Source of the DNA: Notolepis coatsorum
Lineage: Eukaryota > Chordata > Actinopteri > Aulopiformes > Paralepididae
Direction of reading: 5' to 3'
NCBI GenBank assembly: GCA_963971535.1
Contig: OZ020589.1
Coordinates: forward strand, 86,503,796 to 86,567,795
DNA: 64,000 nucleotides
Position numbers and translations under genes: made by a program. The notes under the pieces were generated by a model. That model was given only the letters and a program-made list of their open reading frames with translations, was not told the origin of the DNA and did not search any database. The first letter of the stretch is position 1. Every line of letters begins with the position of its first letter. Positions 55,171-64,000 of this stretch are shown one piece after another.

Positions 55171-55684
55171 GTCCTTTTTAGGTTCCTAGTAGTTGTAGTT
55201 GGATGTCTGGCAGCAGTCCCTGCCCACTGTTGTGGAGCCTGATGGCCGCTGGTATGAAGGACTGGCAGAGGCGGTTAGTTGAGTGCCGGGGGGGTATGAG
55301 TATGTGACTGAACGTGCTTCTCATCTTGACTAGCTCATCGTAGAGGGGGTGGGAGGGATTCTCCAGGATAGCAGCCAGCTTCCTTCTCATCCCCCTCTCT
55401 GCCATCACCTCTAGTCTGACCAGCTCGACTCCCACCACGGAGCTAGCCTTCCTCAACAGCTTGTTCAGTTTGTTGGTGTCCCTCGAGTTGATGTAGCCCC
55501 CCCAGCATGCCACAGCATAGAAGAGGATGCTGGCCACTACAGACTGGTAGAATGACTGCAGCAGTCTATTACAAACATTGAAGGACCTCAGTCTCTTCAG
55601 GAAGAACAGCCTTCTCTGTCCCTTCCTGTAGAGGGCCTCTGTGTTGTCCGACCAGTCCAGTTAATTGTTCAGGTGTACCCCAAG
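55171..55684 (-). pseudogene. L2-type LINE ORF2 C-terminal fragment
   Basis: The frame contains FLKRLRSFNVCNRLLQSFYQ, then VVASILFYAVACWGG, RDTNKLNKLLRKASSVVGVE and RSTFSHILIPPR, well-known motifs of the fish L2-group C-terminus. A stop lies upstream near 55661. The BEL element at 55685 interrupts it. Confidence 0.85.
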
Positions 55685-57062
55685 TGTTGTGAAAGATCAG
55701 ATTAAACCGAATATGTATATTTATTTATATATATATATTTAATTGTATTTGTATATCGTTTGATATCCCCTGTATATTCCTTGTACAATATGCATTGAAT
55801 ATCCCCGTTTCTACTAAACAGCCCATAATAGTTTCATTCTACCATTGGACTAGAACCTGGCGCCAGGTTGCCATACCCCTAGGTTCAAGTTCAATCGTGC
55901 CGCCTAACATGTCGAGGCAGCCCCCGGTTCCGCGCAGTAATATGCCGGGCGAAATACGTGTGGTACTATTTGTTCATAGCGCATATATATATGACGCTCG
56001 TAAAGTAGAACTTTCTTTTAGTCCAGTTCTTTACCCTCCAACAGAGTGACAGACGCAAAAGCCTCCCCACAAAGCACGTGCGGTGTAGTAAGGCCTACTT
56101 GGCCCAGAATAGGCATTGAGATATCGTGTAGATTAATAGTTGAATGGTCATAGTTTGGCACCATACCGTCGAGTTGGACGTATTCTATTAAGCTAATAAT
56201 AGTCTATTTATGTATGGTGCATCGTTCGGTTCGAGTCCTACAGTTATCAGTACCCCCATCGTTCCTGACGTTATCTGGACGCTTATCCAGGCTGGTCAGA
56301 CCCCTAGTGGTGATTGCATCCGAGGAGCTCCGGGTCAAGAGCGACTGGACCTGTATATTGGATTACTCTACCCGACGACGGCGAGCCTTCCACGGCTCTT
56401 GGATTATGCTTTATGTGCTTTGATTATTCCATGGATAAAGGCCAACACTGTCGAGTGTTGGAATTACCCCCCGGAGAGGACTACAGGTGAGGCGGCGCTC
56501 TACACGTGAGGTCGCACCACGTCTCTCCGTTGTGGACCGGCAGATACCGTTCCACAGAGGGTCCAGCTGTGTTCGTCTACGGTCCGAAGTTCTGTGGGCA
56601 CTGGGTCTAAGACTTTGGATTCTCCCAAGACACCGTCGGCCAGATGGGATACCACCAGCGACTTCTCTAACCCCCCCCTCCTACTGTCTTACAACCAGCG
56701 GGACCCCCCCCCCCCCTTAGTGTATCCAGCTATAATTATTTAAGTACTATCGCTATCGTTTCCTAAATATTCCAGGTTGTATACTTACTCCCTGCGCAAC
56801 CAGAGATTGGACATTCAATGTTGATTTACCTACGAATACTCATTTGCCATAAAAGTGCATACTTAACATTTCAAATCATAAATGTAATTAAGTGAATATT
56901 GTGTACACCCTTTGCTGTATTAAATATTCGATTTGGTCCATTTGTGTTGGTTCGTTTCATCAGGTGGGAAAGTGTTCATCATACTTATATCTTGTACTGG
57001 GTGGCCAGAAGTTAAAGTACATGAGGTAGTGGTATTAAATATCATATCTAACAATACAGTCA
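55685..57062 (+). repeat. 5' LTR of BEL copy 2
   Basis: 1,378 bp, TGTTGTGAAAG to ACAGTCA. TATA-like GCATATATATATGACGC near 55980. The two ends match the LTRs of BEL copy 1 but the middle is strongly diverged, so the two copies belong to different LTR subtypes. Confidence 0.93.
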
Positions 57063-57087
57063 GGGAATTGTACCCCTCAGCTACAAT

Positions 57088-57104
57088 TGGTCCTTCGAGC
57101 CGGA
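57088..57104 (+). promoter_or_regulatory. Primer-binding site, tRNA-Tyr type (BEL copy 2)
   Basis: TGGTCCTTCGAGCCGGA, complementary to the 3' end of tRNA-Tyr, 25 nt after the LTR. The 25-nt spacer is the same as in copy 1 except one base (CAG[C/T]TAC). Confidence 0.8.
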
Positions 57105-57153
57105 TGGTAACTAGTGTAATATTAATATAGTGTTATTAATATCGAAATGGCCT

Positions 57154-60100
57154 ATGATGAACACTCCACGAAACGATCCTCCTAACCTAGAACACCCGCG
57201 GCGCAGACGACAGACACCTCAGTACTTAGAGGCTTACACTGTCAGTCAACTACCTAGCCTTCGACAAACGGTAAATGTAGTAAAAGTAGAAAGTAAAATT
57301 ATGTCTGACCTTAACGACCAGGTTTCCCCGACCACAGAGGCCCTAGTAGGTCCTAATGTAACTGACCAAGCCCACGGTGGAGACCAGGAGGGAATTGACA
57401 TGCCTTTACCCCCCGCCACTACTAAAGAAGTAGTCCCCGACACGCCCCGGGAGGAAGACAACCCTACAGAGAGAGAACTCTGCACGGAAGAAGAAGAGGA
57501 GAGCGCCGAGGAACTAGAGCTCCAGGACTCCCCAACGAGTACCCCCAGGAGCGATTCACCCCGGAGCGGCTCACCTCCACTACCGCCTTCCCCCAGCGAA
57601 GCGGAGAGGATACTACAACAGGCGTTCCTCGTCAGCCTGACAGCCTCTACCGAACGCGATCGGCTCCAAGCACAGACGCTTAGCGAGCGCGAACGTCTCC
57701 AACCCCAGGCGACCAGCGAGCGCGAACACCTCCAAGCACAGCAACGGAGCGAAGAACAGCGCACAAGTCTGGAGATGAGACGCTTCCAGATGGAAGAGAA
57801 TATGGCAAGAGACCGCGCCGACGCCCAGCGCACCGCTGCCGGTGCCCAAAGAGACGCAGAGCGCGACAGACTACAAGCGCAACTAATAGAGCAGCTGATC
57901 AAAAGGACAACTCCCTCTCCCTCCGCCAGGGGCTCAGGGAACTCGTCGAGACAGCAGTCAAGAGCAGCGTCACCGCAACGAGCAAGCGACCCTGAACTTG
58001 ACCAACAGACCGAGTCTAGACCCCCCGCAGACCCCCTTCCCATACCGGTCCAAGCGAGACCCAGCTACAAGGAAGGAGCGGCCTACACTGCGGAGAAGCT
58101 AAATAAACGATTACAAGATCTGGAAGATTTGATAGAAGAAGAAGAGGGAGAAGAGGAGAACCAAGCCCGACGACAGCACAGTACTCCACCGGACCAGGAG
58201 GTCCCATACAGTCCAGGCTATACCCCCGTGGCGCTGCGCTACAGACCCCCGACTCTATTTACGGGTGAGCACGACGCACGACCAGCCCCGAGGAACAGTA
58301 CCTGGACCAGCGGGCCATGGTACCCTGCCAGTACCGGCCCACAGCGAGGCGCAAGAGGGGACTCGCCCAGGAGGTCTCTCCCCCAACGCTCGCCGATGTA
58401 TTCGCCATCCACGGCGTCATACAACGCCACGCCATCAATCCCAGACTTCGTCTATGAGAGTCGAGCACAGTACACGGAGCTCCGGATGTGCTTAGAGACA
58501 ATGCTGGCGGATGTCATTGATGAACGCCACAAGTATGCAATATTATTGAAGCACCTGAAAGTACAGCGAGCACACAATATAGCGCTAGCCTATGCTACCT
58601 CCTCGACCCCATACACAGCGGCCCTTGCAGCGCTGGATCAAAGATATGGACGTATATGGGATTACGTAATCCAGGAGATAAGGCATATTGACCGCCTACC
58701 CCCAGCCACAGACAATCGCTCACTAGATGACCTGTCAATCAAAGTGCAGTCCCTGGTGGGGATGCTGGGAGCTCAACGGGAGAAGGGCAGGCATGAGCTG
58801 TACGCCAACTCTAACGTTGAGAGGATTTTGGAGAAGCTGCCACCCGCAAGACAGGAGCGCTTTCGGCGGCAGAGGGACTACCGAGATCCCGACGGCCCCG
58901 AGCCATCCCTCCTTGATCTGGCCGACTTCCTGGCGAAAGAGGTCAGCAGCTTACGACTGGACACCTTCGGGCGGAGCACGCCAAGCTCCAGAGAGGGACC
59001 CAGGAGAATAAATGATGGAAGAAGATCGGTGACTGTCATGCACCAATCAGAGTCAGTACCGAGCAGTAAGAGTCACAGCACCCCCTCGAGGAAGGAGAAG
59101 TGGAAGATAGCGTGTCCCTACTGTGAGAAAGAACACTGGCTGTCACAATGTGACACATTCACAAAGATGAATGCAGAAGAAGTGAGCCAATGGATAAAGT
59201 CCAACCGGCGCTGTTATCGATGTGCGCGGCCCCACATGGCAGCCGAATGCCGCCTAAAGAAAAGGTGCAGCCGGTGCGATGGAGCCCATCTAGATATACT
59301 ACACGATAGTAACGGAAGACGGCCTACACCTGCACCACGGAGCGGCACCAAGGCAAGTGTCATGTATATTGACCCCGCCAGCAGCAACGGAGCTCAAGTG
59401 CTCTTAAAGGTAGTCCGTGTGACATTGAGCTACCAGGATAAAGTCATGGACACTTACGCCGTCCTTGATGACGGGTCAGAGAAGACCCTTCTGCTCGCCT
59501 CCGCTGCGACCCAACTGGGACTGCGGGGGAGCAAGAACGAAATGACGATTCGGACAATAAGAAGAGATTTGAAGACGATAAAGGGCGAGAATGTCTCCTT
59601 CACTATCGCAGCCAACGGGCAGCCAGAGCGACAGTACAAGATCACAAATGCTTTCACCAGCCAAGAAATAGGACTCTCGCAGTACACCTACCCTGTCACC
59701 AAGTTGATGGATAAATATGTGCACCTGCGCCAATTACCTATCCCGCTCATAAACGGCGCTACCCCGACCCTGTTGATAGGCTCCGACCATGCAGAACTCA
59801 TAGTCCCGATTGACCGGGTCCATACCGGTCCCCGAGGCTGTCCTGCAGCCGTCGAGACCCGCTTAGGATGGACATTACAAGGCCCCCTCGCTAAATCTCT
59901 CAACCGAACCGCAGCCACTAGCTGCTTCCACTCCCGAACGACAGAAGAAGACACCACTCTCCTGCAGCATGTCGAGAGGCTATGGACCCTAGAGACAATG
60001 CCCTTTAAGAACGAAAAGAAAGACATTCGCTCTAAAGAAGACATTTACGCCATCCACCTACTCGAGCAGGGGACAAAGAGAGTCACAGTCGGCGGAGTGA

Positions 60101-63100
60101 TGAGATACGCAACTCCACTCCTGAGGAGAGAGGGAATGCCCCCCTTTCACGCAAAGAAAGACGCCACGGAGCGCTATCTACTGAACACAGAGCGGCGCCT
60201 AGCCAAAGACCCCGTTCAACAGAGTGTGTACCGGGCTGAGATTGAGAAGCTAATCACAGCGGGACACGTAACAAAGATTGACATTAAAGAGGCCGATCAG
60301 ACGACCGAATCATGGTACGTGCCGCATCACAAGGTCCATCACAATGGCAAGGATCGCATTGTGTTTAACTGCAGCTACCAGATCGGATCCCAAAATCTGA
60401 ATAAAGAGCTTTTGCCCGGCCCCACACTCGGCCCCTCCCTACTAGGCGTGCTACTGCGCTTCCGCCAGGACAAGGTGGCTATAAGCGGGGATATCAAAGG
60501 GATGTTCTTGCAAGTGAGACTAGTAGAGGAGGACAAGCCTCTGCTACGGTTCCTATGGAGAGAGAAGATCGGAGATGAGAACCCATCCATCTACCAGTGG
60601 GAAGTACTCCCCTTCGGAACCACATGCAGCCCGTGCTGTGCCACATTTGCACTACAGAAACACGTCACAGAGGACCCAGCAGCAAATGAAGAGGTCCAAC
60701 ACAGTGTGAAGAACAGTTTCTACGTAGACAACTGTCTACAAAGCGTCTCGACTCAAGAAGAAGCCGAGGCTCTCCTAATCAAGTTACGCGCCTCCCTAAT
60801 CAAAGGAGGCTTTGATCTCAGGCAGTGGGCCAGCAGTGACCCGCACGTATTGCGCAGCCTCTCCTCCGCAGACAAGGCTGCCAGCAGCGAGACCTGGATG
60901 GCGACAATCCCAGGAGAAGCCCAAGAAATGACACTAGGATTAGTCTGGCGCTTCAAAACAGACTCGCTCCACTATAGACACAAACCCTTGGCTCCAGAGC
61001 AAGGAAGGTCGGCGGCGATACCGACCACCAGACGGAGTGTGTACAAAACACTCGCCAGACAATATGACCCGCTGGGATGTATTCTACCTTACACCACCAG
61101 GGCAAAGATGATTGTACGAGCACTATGGGACAAGGACCAGGGCTGGGACGACCCAATACCCGCACACCTTGCCTCAACATGGAGAGAGTGGGAGACGGAA
61201 CTCCGCTCACTCCCAGGTGTTAATATACGCCGCAGCTACTTCCCATCCACAGTGAGGCCAGAGACATGCGAGATTGAGCTACACGTCTTCAGCGATGCCT
61301 CCGAAGTAGCCTACGGATCGGTTGCTTATTTGCGTGCCCAAGAGATGGGAGGAGAGATACACACTGCTTTCATACTGGCCCGCTCAAGGATAGCCCCACG
61401 TAAGCAACAATCTATCCCACGCCTAGAGCTCTGCGCAGCCCTCGCAGGAGCGCATCTAGCCACGTTAATCCAACGTGAACTCACCATTCCGGTGCATAGA
61501 ACAATCTTGTGGTCAGATTCCACGACAGTACTCACATGGATTAAGTCTGATTCATGCAGATACAAAGTCTTCGTGGGAGTCAGAGTCACCGAGATTCAGG
61601 AACTAACAGAAGAAGCAAGCTGGAGATATGTGGATACCAAACACAACCCAGCTGACGTCATCACCCGGGGAATGTCCCTGGATGACCTAACCCGTCACAA
61701 CATCTACAGTGACGGACCAGCATTCCTCCAGCTCCCGGAAGGAGATTGGCCTACGCCCACCCCGAGGGAAGCAAGTAGAGAGGAGGCTGAGAACAAGAAG
61801 CCTATGTTCTGTGGACTGAGCACTGTCGCCTCCACAGACCCGAACATAGATGACTGCATTACCCTAGAGAGTGCGCAACAAAGGACATTCCTGCGGCACC
61901 ACCCAGAGATTCAGTCCACCACTGACATGTCAGCAGCTGACTACGAAGAAGCAGAACTTCTTCTACTACAACGAGCCCAGAGAGACTCGTTCCCCGATGA
62001 GCTAGACTGTCTACAGGGAGGAAAGCCCGTCCCATCAGACAGCAGACTGATTCACCTGGCACCAGAGAGTGACGCACATAATCTCATCAGAGTGGGTGGT
62101 CGCCTGCGGAGAGCCCCCGATCTACCAGATGACATTAAGCACCCGATCGTCTTGAACAGCCGACACAAGGTCACAGAGCTGATCATAAAGAAATACGACG
62201 AGGATGTGCACCACGCCGGAGCAGAGAGAGTCTTCGCGGAGATCAGACGTCGTTATTGGATATTACAAGGGAGAGAAGCAGTACGGCGCTTCCAGCGAAC
62301 CTGTCTAGACTGCCGTAAGTGGCGCGCGCAGCCCAGCATACCACGGATGGCTGACCTACCCCCCTGTCGCCTCCGAATCGGCGACAAGCCATTCCACTCC
62401 ACAGGCATGGACTGTTTTGGCCCGTTGTATATAAAAAGAGGAAGAGGCACCGAGAAGCGGTGGGGTATTGTATTCAAATGCATGACCACCAGAGCGATAC
62501 ATATCGAGCTCCTTCCGACCATGAGCACAGACTCATTCCTTATGGCCTTCCGGAGATTCATATCACGGAAAGGACAACCGTCTACATTGTTGTCTGATCA
62601 CGGGACCAACTTCAAAGGCGGAGAAAGAGAGCTGAGAGAGAGCTTCCAAGCTATGGGCCCAGAACTTAAGACCCACCTCGCTCCAGCCCAGGTTGACTTC
62701 CAGTTTAATCCCCCGAACGCACCCCACTTCGGTGGAACCTGGGAACGAGAAGTACGTTCTATAAAGACAGCCCTGTATGCCGTACTCGGAGCCCAGACTG
62801 TGGCAGAGGAAGTCCTAATGACAGTCCTCACGGAGATCGAGGGAGTATTGAACTCCAAACCCCTCGGTTACGTCTCCAGTGATGTAGCAGATGTCGACCC
62901 AGTCACCCCTAACACACTCCTAATGGGGCGGCTGGACCCCGCGCTACCCCAGACAATGTACAGGCCCGAAGAAGCGAACGGCCGAAGAATGTGGAGGTAC
63001 AGCCAAGTACTAGCTGACAAGTTTTGGAGCAGCTTCCTACTTCACTACCTACCGTCTCTACAGACCCGCCAGAAGTGGGTAAAAGAGAGAGACAATTTGA

Positions 63101-63318
63101 CAGAAGGAACAGTCGTCATGATAGTTGACCAGTCACTCCCCAGAGCTATGTGGCCGGCTGGCCGCGTAAGCAAAGTGATCACCGGTGCCGATGGCAAGGT
63201 CCGAGCAGCTGAAGTACTCGTCCAAGGGCGCACCTACACACGGCCCGTGGCGAGGCTCATAGAACTGCCCCGACTCCCAGATACTATCGATGATGACCAT
63301 GACCCTATGACTTTGTGA
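57154..63318 (+). CDS. gag-pol: BEL/Pao Gag-Pol polyprotein
   Basis: 2,054 residues from the ATG at 57154. The frame is open further back to a GTG at 57130, but the ATG ATG pair conserved in copy 1 is the likely start. Gag (1 to about 640): acidic region, an Arg/Gln/Glu-rich coiled part at about 155-260, then a conserved core (VQRAHNIALAYATS, ERILEKLPPARQERF). Zinc region from C654 (CPYCEKEHW) through RCYRCARPHMAAEC. Protease LDDGS at 771-775. RT with ISGDIKGMFLQ and YVDN at 1190-1193. RNase H with D1381 (FSDAS), LWSDSTTVL, HNPADVITRG. Integrase with a zinc region ending CLDCRKW and D1753, D1815, E1864; DUF5641-like tail. No stop or frameshift. By family knowledge it makes the particle, copies element RNA and integrates the DNA. 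It is the only copy here able to supply integrase of this type. Confidence 0.95.
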   Translation: MMNTPRNDPPNLEHPRRRRQTPQYLEAYTVSQLPSLRQTVNVVKVESKIMSDLNDQVSPTTEALVGPNVTDQAHGGDQEGIDMPLPPATTKEVVPDTPREEDNPTERELCTEEEEESAEELELQDSPTSTPRSDSPRSGSPPLPPSPSEAERILQQAFLVSLTASTERDRLQAQTLSERERLQPQATSEREHLQAQQRSEEQRTSLEMRRFQMEENMARDRADAQRTAAGAQRDAERDRLQAQLIEQLIKRTTPSPSARGSGNSSRQQSRAASPQRASDPELDQQTESRPPADPLPIPVQARPSYKEGAAYTAEKLNKRLQDLEDLIEEEEGEEENQARRQHSTPPDQEVPYSPGYTPVALRYRPPTLFTGEHDARPAPRNSTWTSGPWYPASTGPQRGARGDSPRRSLPQRSPMYSPSTASYNATPSIPDFVYESRAQYTELRMCLETMLADVIDERHKYAILLKHLKVQRAHNIALAYATSSTPYTAALAALDQRYGRIWDYVIQEIRHIDRLPPATDNRSLDDLSIKVQSLVGMLGAQREKGRHELYANSNVERILEKLPPARQERFRRQRDYRDPDGPEPSLLDLADFLAKEVSSLRLDTFGRSTPSSREGPRRINDGRRSVTVMHQSESVPSSKSHSTPSRKEKWKIACPYCEKEHWLSQCDTFTKMNAEEVSQWIKSNRRCYRCARPHMAAECRLKKRCSRCDGAHLDILHDSNGRRPTPAPRSGTKASVMYIDPASSNGAQVLLKVVRVTLSYQDKVMDTYAVLDDGSEKTLLLASAATQLGLRGSKNEMTIRTIRRDLKTIKGENVSFTIAANGQPERQYKITNAFTSQEIGLSQYTYPVTKLMDKYVHLRQLPIPLINGATPTLLIGSDHAELIVPIDRVHTGPRGCPAAVETRLGWTLQGPLAKSLNRTAATSCFHSRTTEEDTTLLQHVERLWTLETMPFKNEKKDIRSKEDIYAIHLLEQGTKRVTVGGVMRYATPLLRREGMPPFHAKKDATERYLLNTERRLAKDPVQQSVYRAEIEKLITAGHVTKIDIKEADQTTESWYVPHHKVHHNGKDRIVFNCSYQIGSQNLNKELLPGPTLGPSLLGVLLRFRQDKVAISGDIKGMFLQVRLVEEDKPLLRFLWREKIGDENPSIYQWEVLPFGTTCSPCCATFALQKHVTEDPAANEEVQHSVKNSFYVDNCLQSVSTQEEAEALLIKLRASLIKGGFDLRQWASSDPHVLRSLSSADKAASSETWMATIPGEAQEMTLGLVWRFKTDSLHYRHKPLAPEQGRSAAIPTTRRSVYKTLARQYDPLGCILPYTTRAKMIVRALWDKDQGWDDPIPAHLASTWREWETELRSLPGVNIRRSYFPSTVRPETCEIELHVFSDASEVAYGSVAYLRAQEMGGEIHTAFILARSRIAPRKQQSIPRLELCAALAGAHLATLIQRELTIPVHRTILWSDSTTVLTWIKSDSCRYKVFVGVRVTEIQELTEEASWRYVDTKHNPADVITRGMSLDDLTRHNIYSDGPAFLQLPEGDWPTPTPREASREEAENKKPMFCGLSTVASTDPNIDDCITLESAQQRTFLRHHPEIQSTTDMSAADYEEAELLLLQRAQRDSFPDELDCLQGGKPVPSDSRLIHLAPESDAHNLIRVGGRLRRAPDLPDDIKHPIVLNSRHKVTELIIKKYDEDVHHAGAERVFAEIRRRYWILQGREAVRRFQRTCLDCRKWRAQPSIPRMADLPPCRLRIGDKPFHSTGMDCFGPLYIKRGRGTEKRWGIVFKCMTTRAIHIELLPTMSTDSFLMAFRRFISRKGQPSTLLSDHGTNFKGGERELRESFQAMGPELKTHLAPAQVDFQFNPPNAPHFGGTWEREVRSIKTALYAVLGAQTVAEEVLMTVLTEIEGVLNSKPLGYVSSDVADVDPVTPNTLLMGRLDPALPQTMYRPEEANGRRMWRYSQVLADKFWSSFLLHYLPSLQTRQKWVKERDNLTEGTVVMIVDQSLPRAMWPAGRVSKVITGADGKVRAAEVLVQGRTYTRPVARLIELPRLPDTIDDDHDPMTL

Positions 63319-63399
63319 GTTGACTGACCTTACAGCGGACCTTGAGTGGAAGACAGTGCGGTTAATCTGTCTCTGCTTAGCTAATTAGGTGGGACTAAT

Positions 63400-63410
63400 T
63401 AGGGGGCGGC
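63400..63410 (+). promoter_or_regulatory. Polypurine tract of BEL copy 2
   Basis: AGGGGGCGGC directly before the 3' LTR, interrupted by two C but conserved as AGGGGGTGGC in copy 1. Confidence 0.7.
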
Positions 63411-64000
63411 TGTTGTGAAGGATCAGATTAAACCGAATATGTATATTTATTTATATATATATATTTAATTGTATTTGTATATCGTTTGATATCCCCTGTA
63501 TATTCCTTGTACAATATGCATTGAATATCCCCGTTTCTACTAAACAGCCCATAATAGTTTCATTCTACCATTGGACTAGAACCTGGCGCCAGGTTGCCAT
63601 ACCCCTAGGTTCAAGTTCAATCGTGCCGCCTAACATGTCGAGGCAGCCCCCGGTTCCGCGCAGTAATATGCCGGGCGAAATACGTGTGGTACTATTTGTT
63701 CATAGCGCATATATATATGACGCTCGTAAAGTAGAACTTTCTTTTAGTCCAGTTCTTTACCCTCCAACAGAGTGACAGACGCAAAAGCCTCCCCACGAAG
63801 CACGTGCGGTGTAGTAAGACCTACTTGGCCCAGAATAGGCATTGAGATATCATGTAGATTAATAGTTGAATGGTCATAGTTTGGCACCATACCGTCGAGT
63901 TGGACGTATTCTATTAAGCTAATAATAGTCTATTTATGTATGGTGCATCGTTCGGTTCGAGTCCTACAGTTATCAGTACCCCCATCGTTCCTGACGTTAT
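63411..64000 (+). repeat. 3' LTR of BEL copy 2 (partial)
   Basis: First 590 bp, collinear with 55685-56274. Differences noted: A/G in GAAAGATC, and changes near 63797, 63818 and 63851. The remaining 0.8 kb is outside the window. Confidence 0.95.

Larger units (their letters stand above)
55685..64000 (+). mobile_element. BEL/Pao retrotransposon, apparently intact (3' LTR cut by window end)
   Basis: 5' LTR 55685-57062, tRNA-Tyr-type primer site 57088-57104, single gag-pol ORF 57154-63318, polypurine tract, 3' LTR from 63411 to beyond the window. Over the 590 bp shared, the LTRs differ at about four bases by eye, so the insertion is recent. It landed in an L2-type LINE fragment; the base context before it is CCCCAAG, the duplicated copy being outside the window. 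Confidence 0.95.

Noticed and set aside
57130-57153. Start of BEL gag-pol at 57130
   Set aside because: The codon there is GTG; the first ATG pair at 57154 is conserved in both copies.

Overview
The window looks like repeat-dense genomic DNA of a ray-finned fish, most likely a teleost. This rests on the mix of elements: chromodomain Ty3/Gypsy, two BEL/Pao copies, L2/CR1-group and L1 LINEs, tRNA-derived SINEs of types common in fish, hAT remnants and long dinucleotide runs. The species cannot be named. I find no complete host gene, only one doubtful exon-like ORF near 4.1-4.3 kb. Nearly every long reading frame belongs to a retroelement.

Layout. 1-3565: 3' part of a chromodomain Ty3/Gypsy element with an open pol frame and 3' LTR. 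3566-5295: LINE scraps and an interspersed repeat. 5296-24617: a 19.3-kb LTR unit bounded by a 4-bp duplication (CGTT). It is a large retroelement with 1.47-kb LTRs, a putative tRNA-Gly primer site, a 4.3-kb intron-like leader, one gag-like ORF with two CCHC knuckles and no pol. Its 5' LTR is split by a whole BEL/Pao element (5499-13452, minus strand). 24618-33140: mostly non-coding, with LINE tails, a hAT-type transposase fragment, a SINE carrying a foldback insert, two more SINEs and a 230-bp GT run. 33141-36085: LINE fragments, one holding a solo LTR. 36087 to about 49240: a second, diverged and broken copy of the gag-only element on the minus strand, itself hit by a hAT remnant and a short non-autonomous Gypsy element. 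49241-53560: a 206-bp palindromic tandem array interrupted by a 5'-truncated LINE. 53561-55684: small palindromes, a tandem repeat, and L1 and L2-type fragments. 55685-64000: a BEL/Pao element with a single uninterrupted gag-pol ORF of about 2,054 codons; its 3' LTR runs off the window.

The most interesting material is the gag-only LTR family present twice (5296-24617 plus, 36087-49240 minus). In both copies, read in the sense direction, there is a CpG-rich promoter-like block, then a long CT tract, then a strong 3' splice site about 0.35 kb before the gag-like ATG, then a conserved non-coding 3' region. Neither copy shows a pol reading frame, so the family would have to be mobilised by another element. 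The BEL copy at 5499-13452 shows a second dependency: compared with the intact BEL copy it lacks 1,146 nt in frame, covering the integrase, and has two CGA-to-TGA stops, yet its two LTRs are almost identical.

All homology statements come from comparing parts of this window with each other by eye and from recall of family motifs. No database search was possible.
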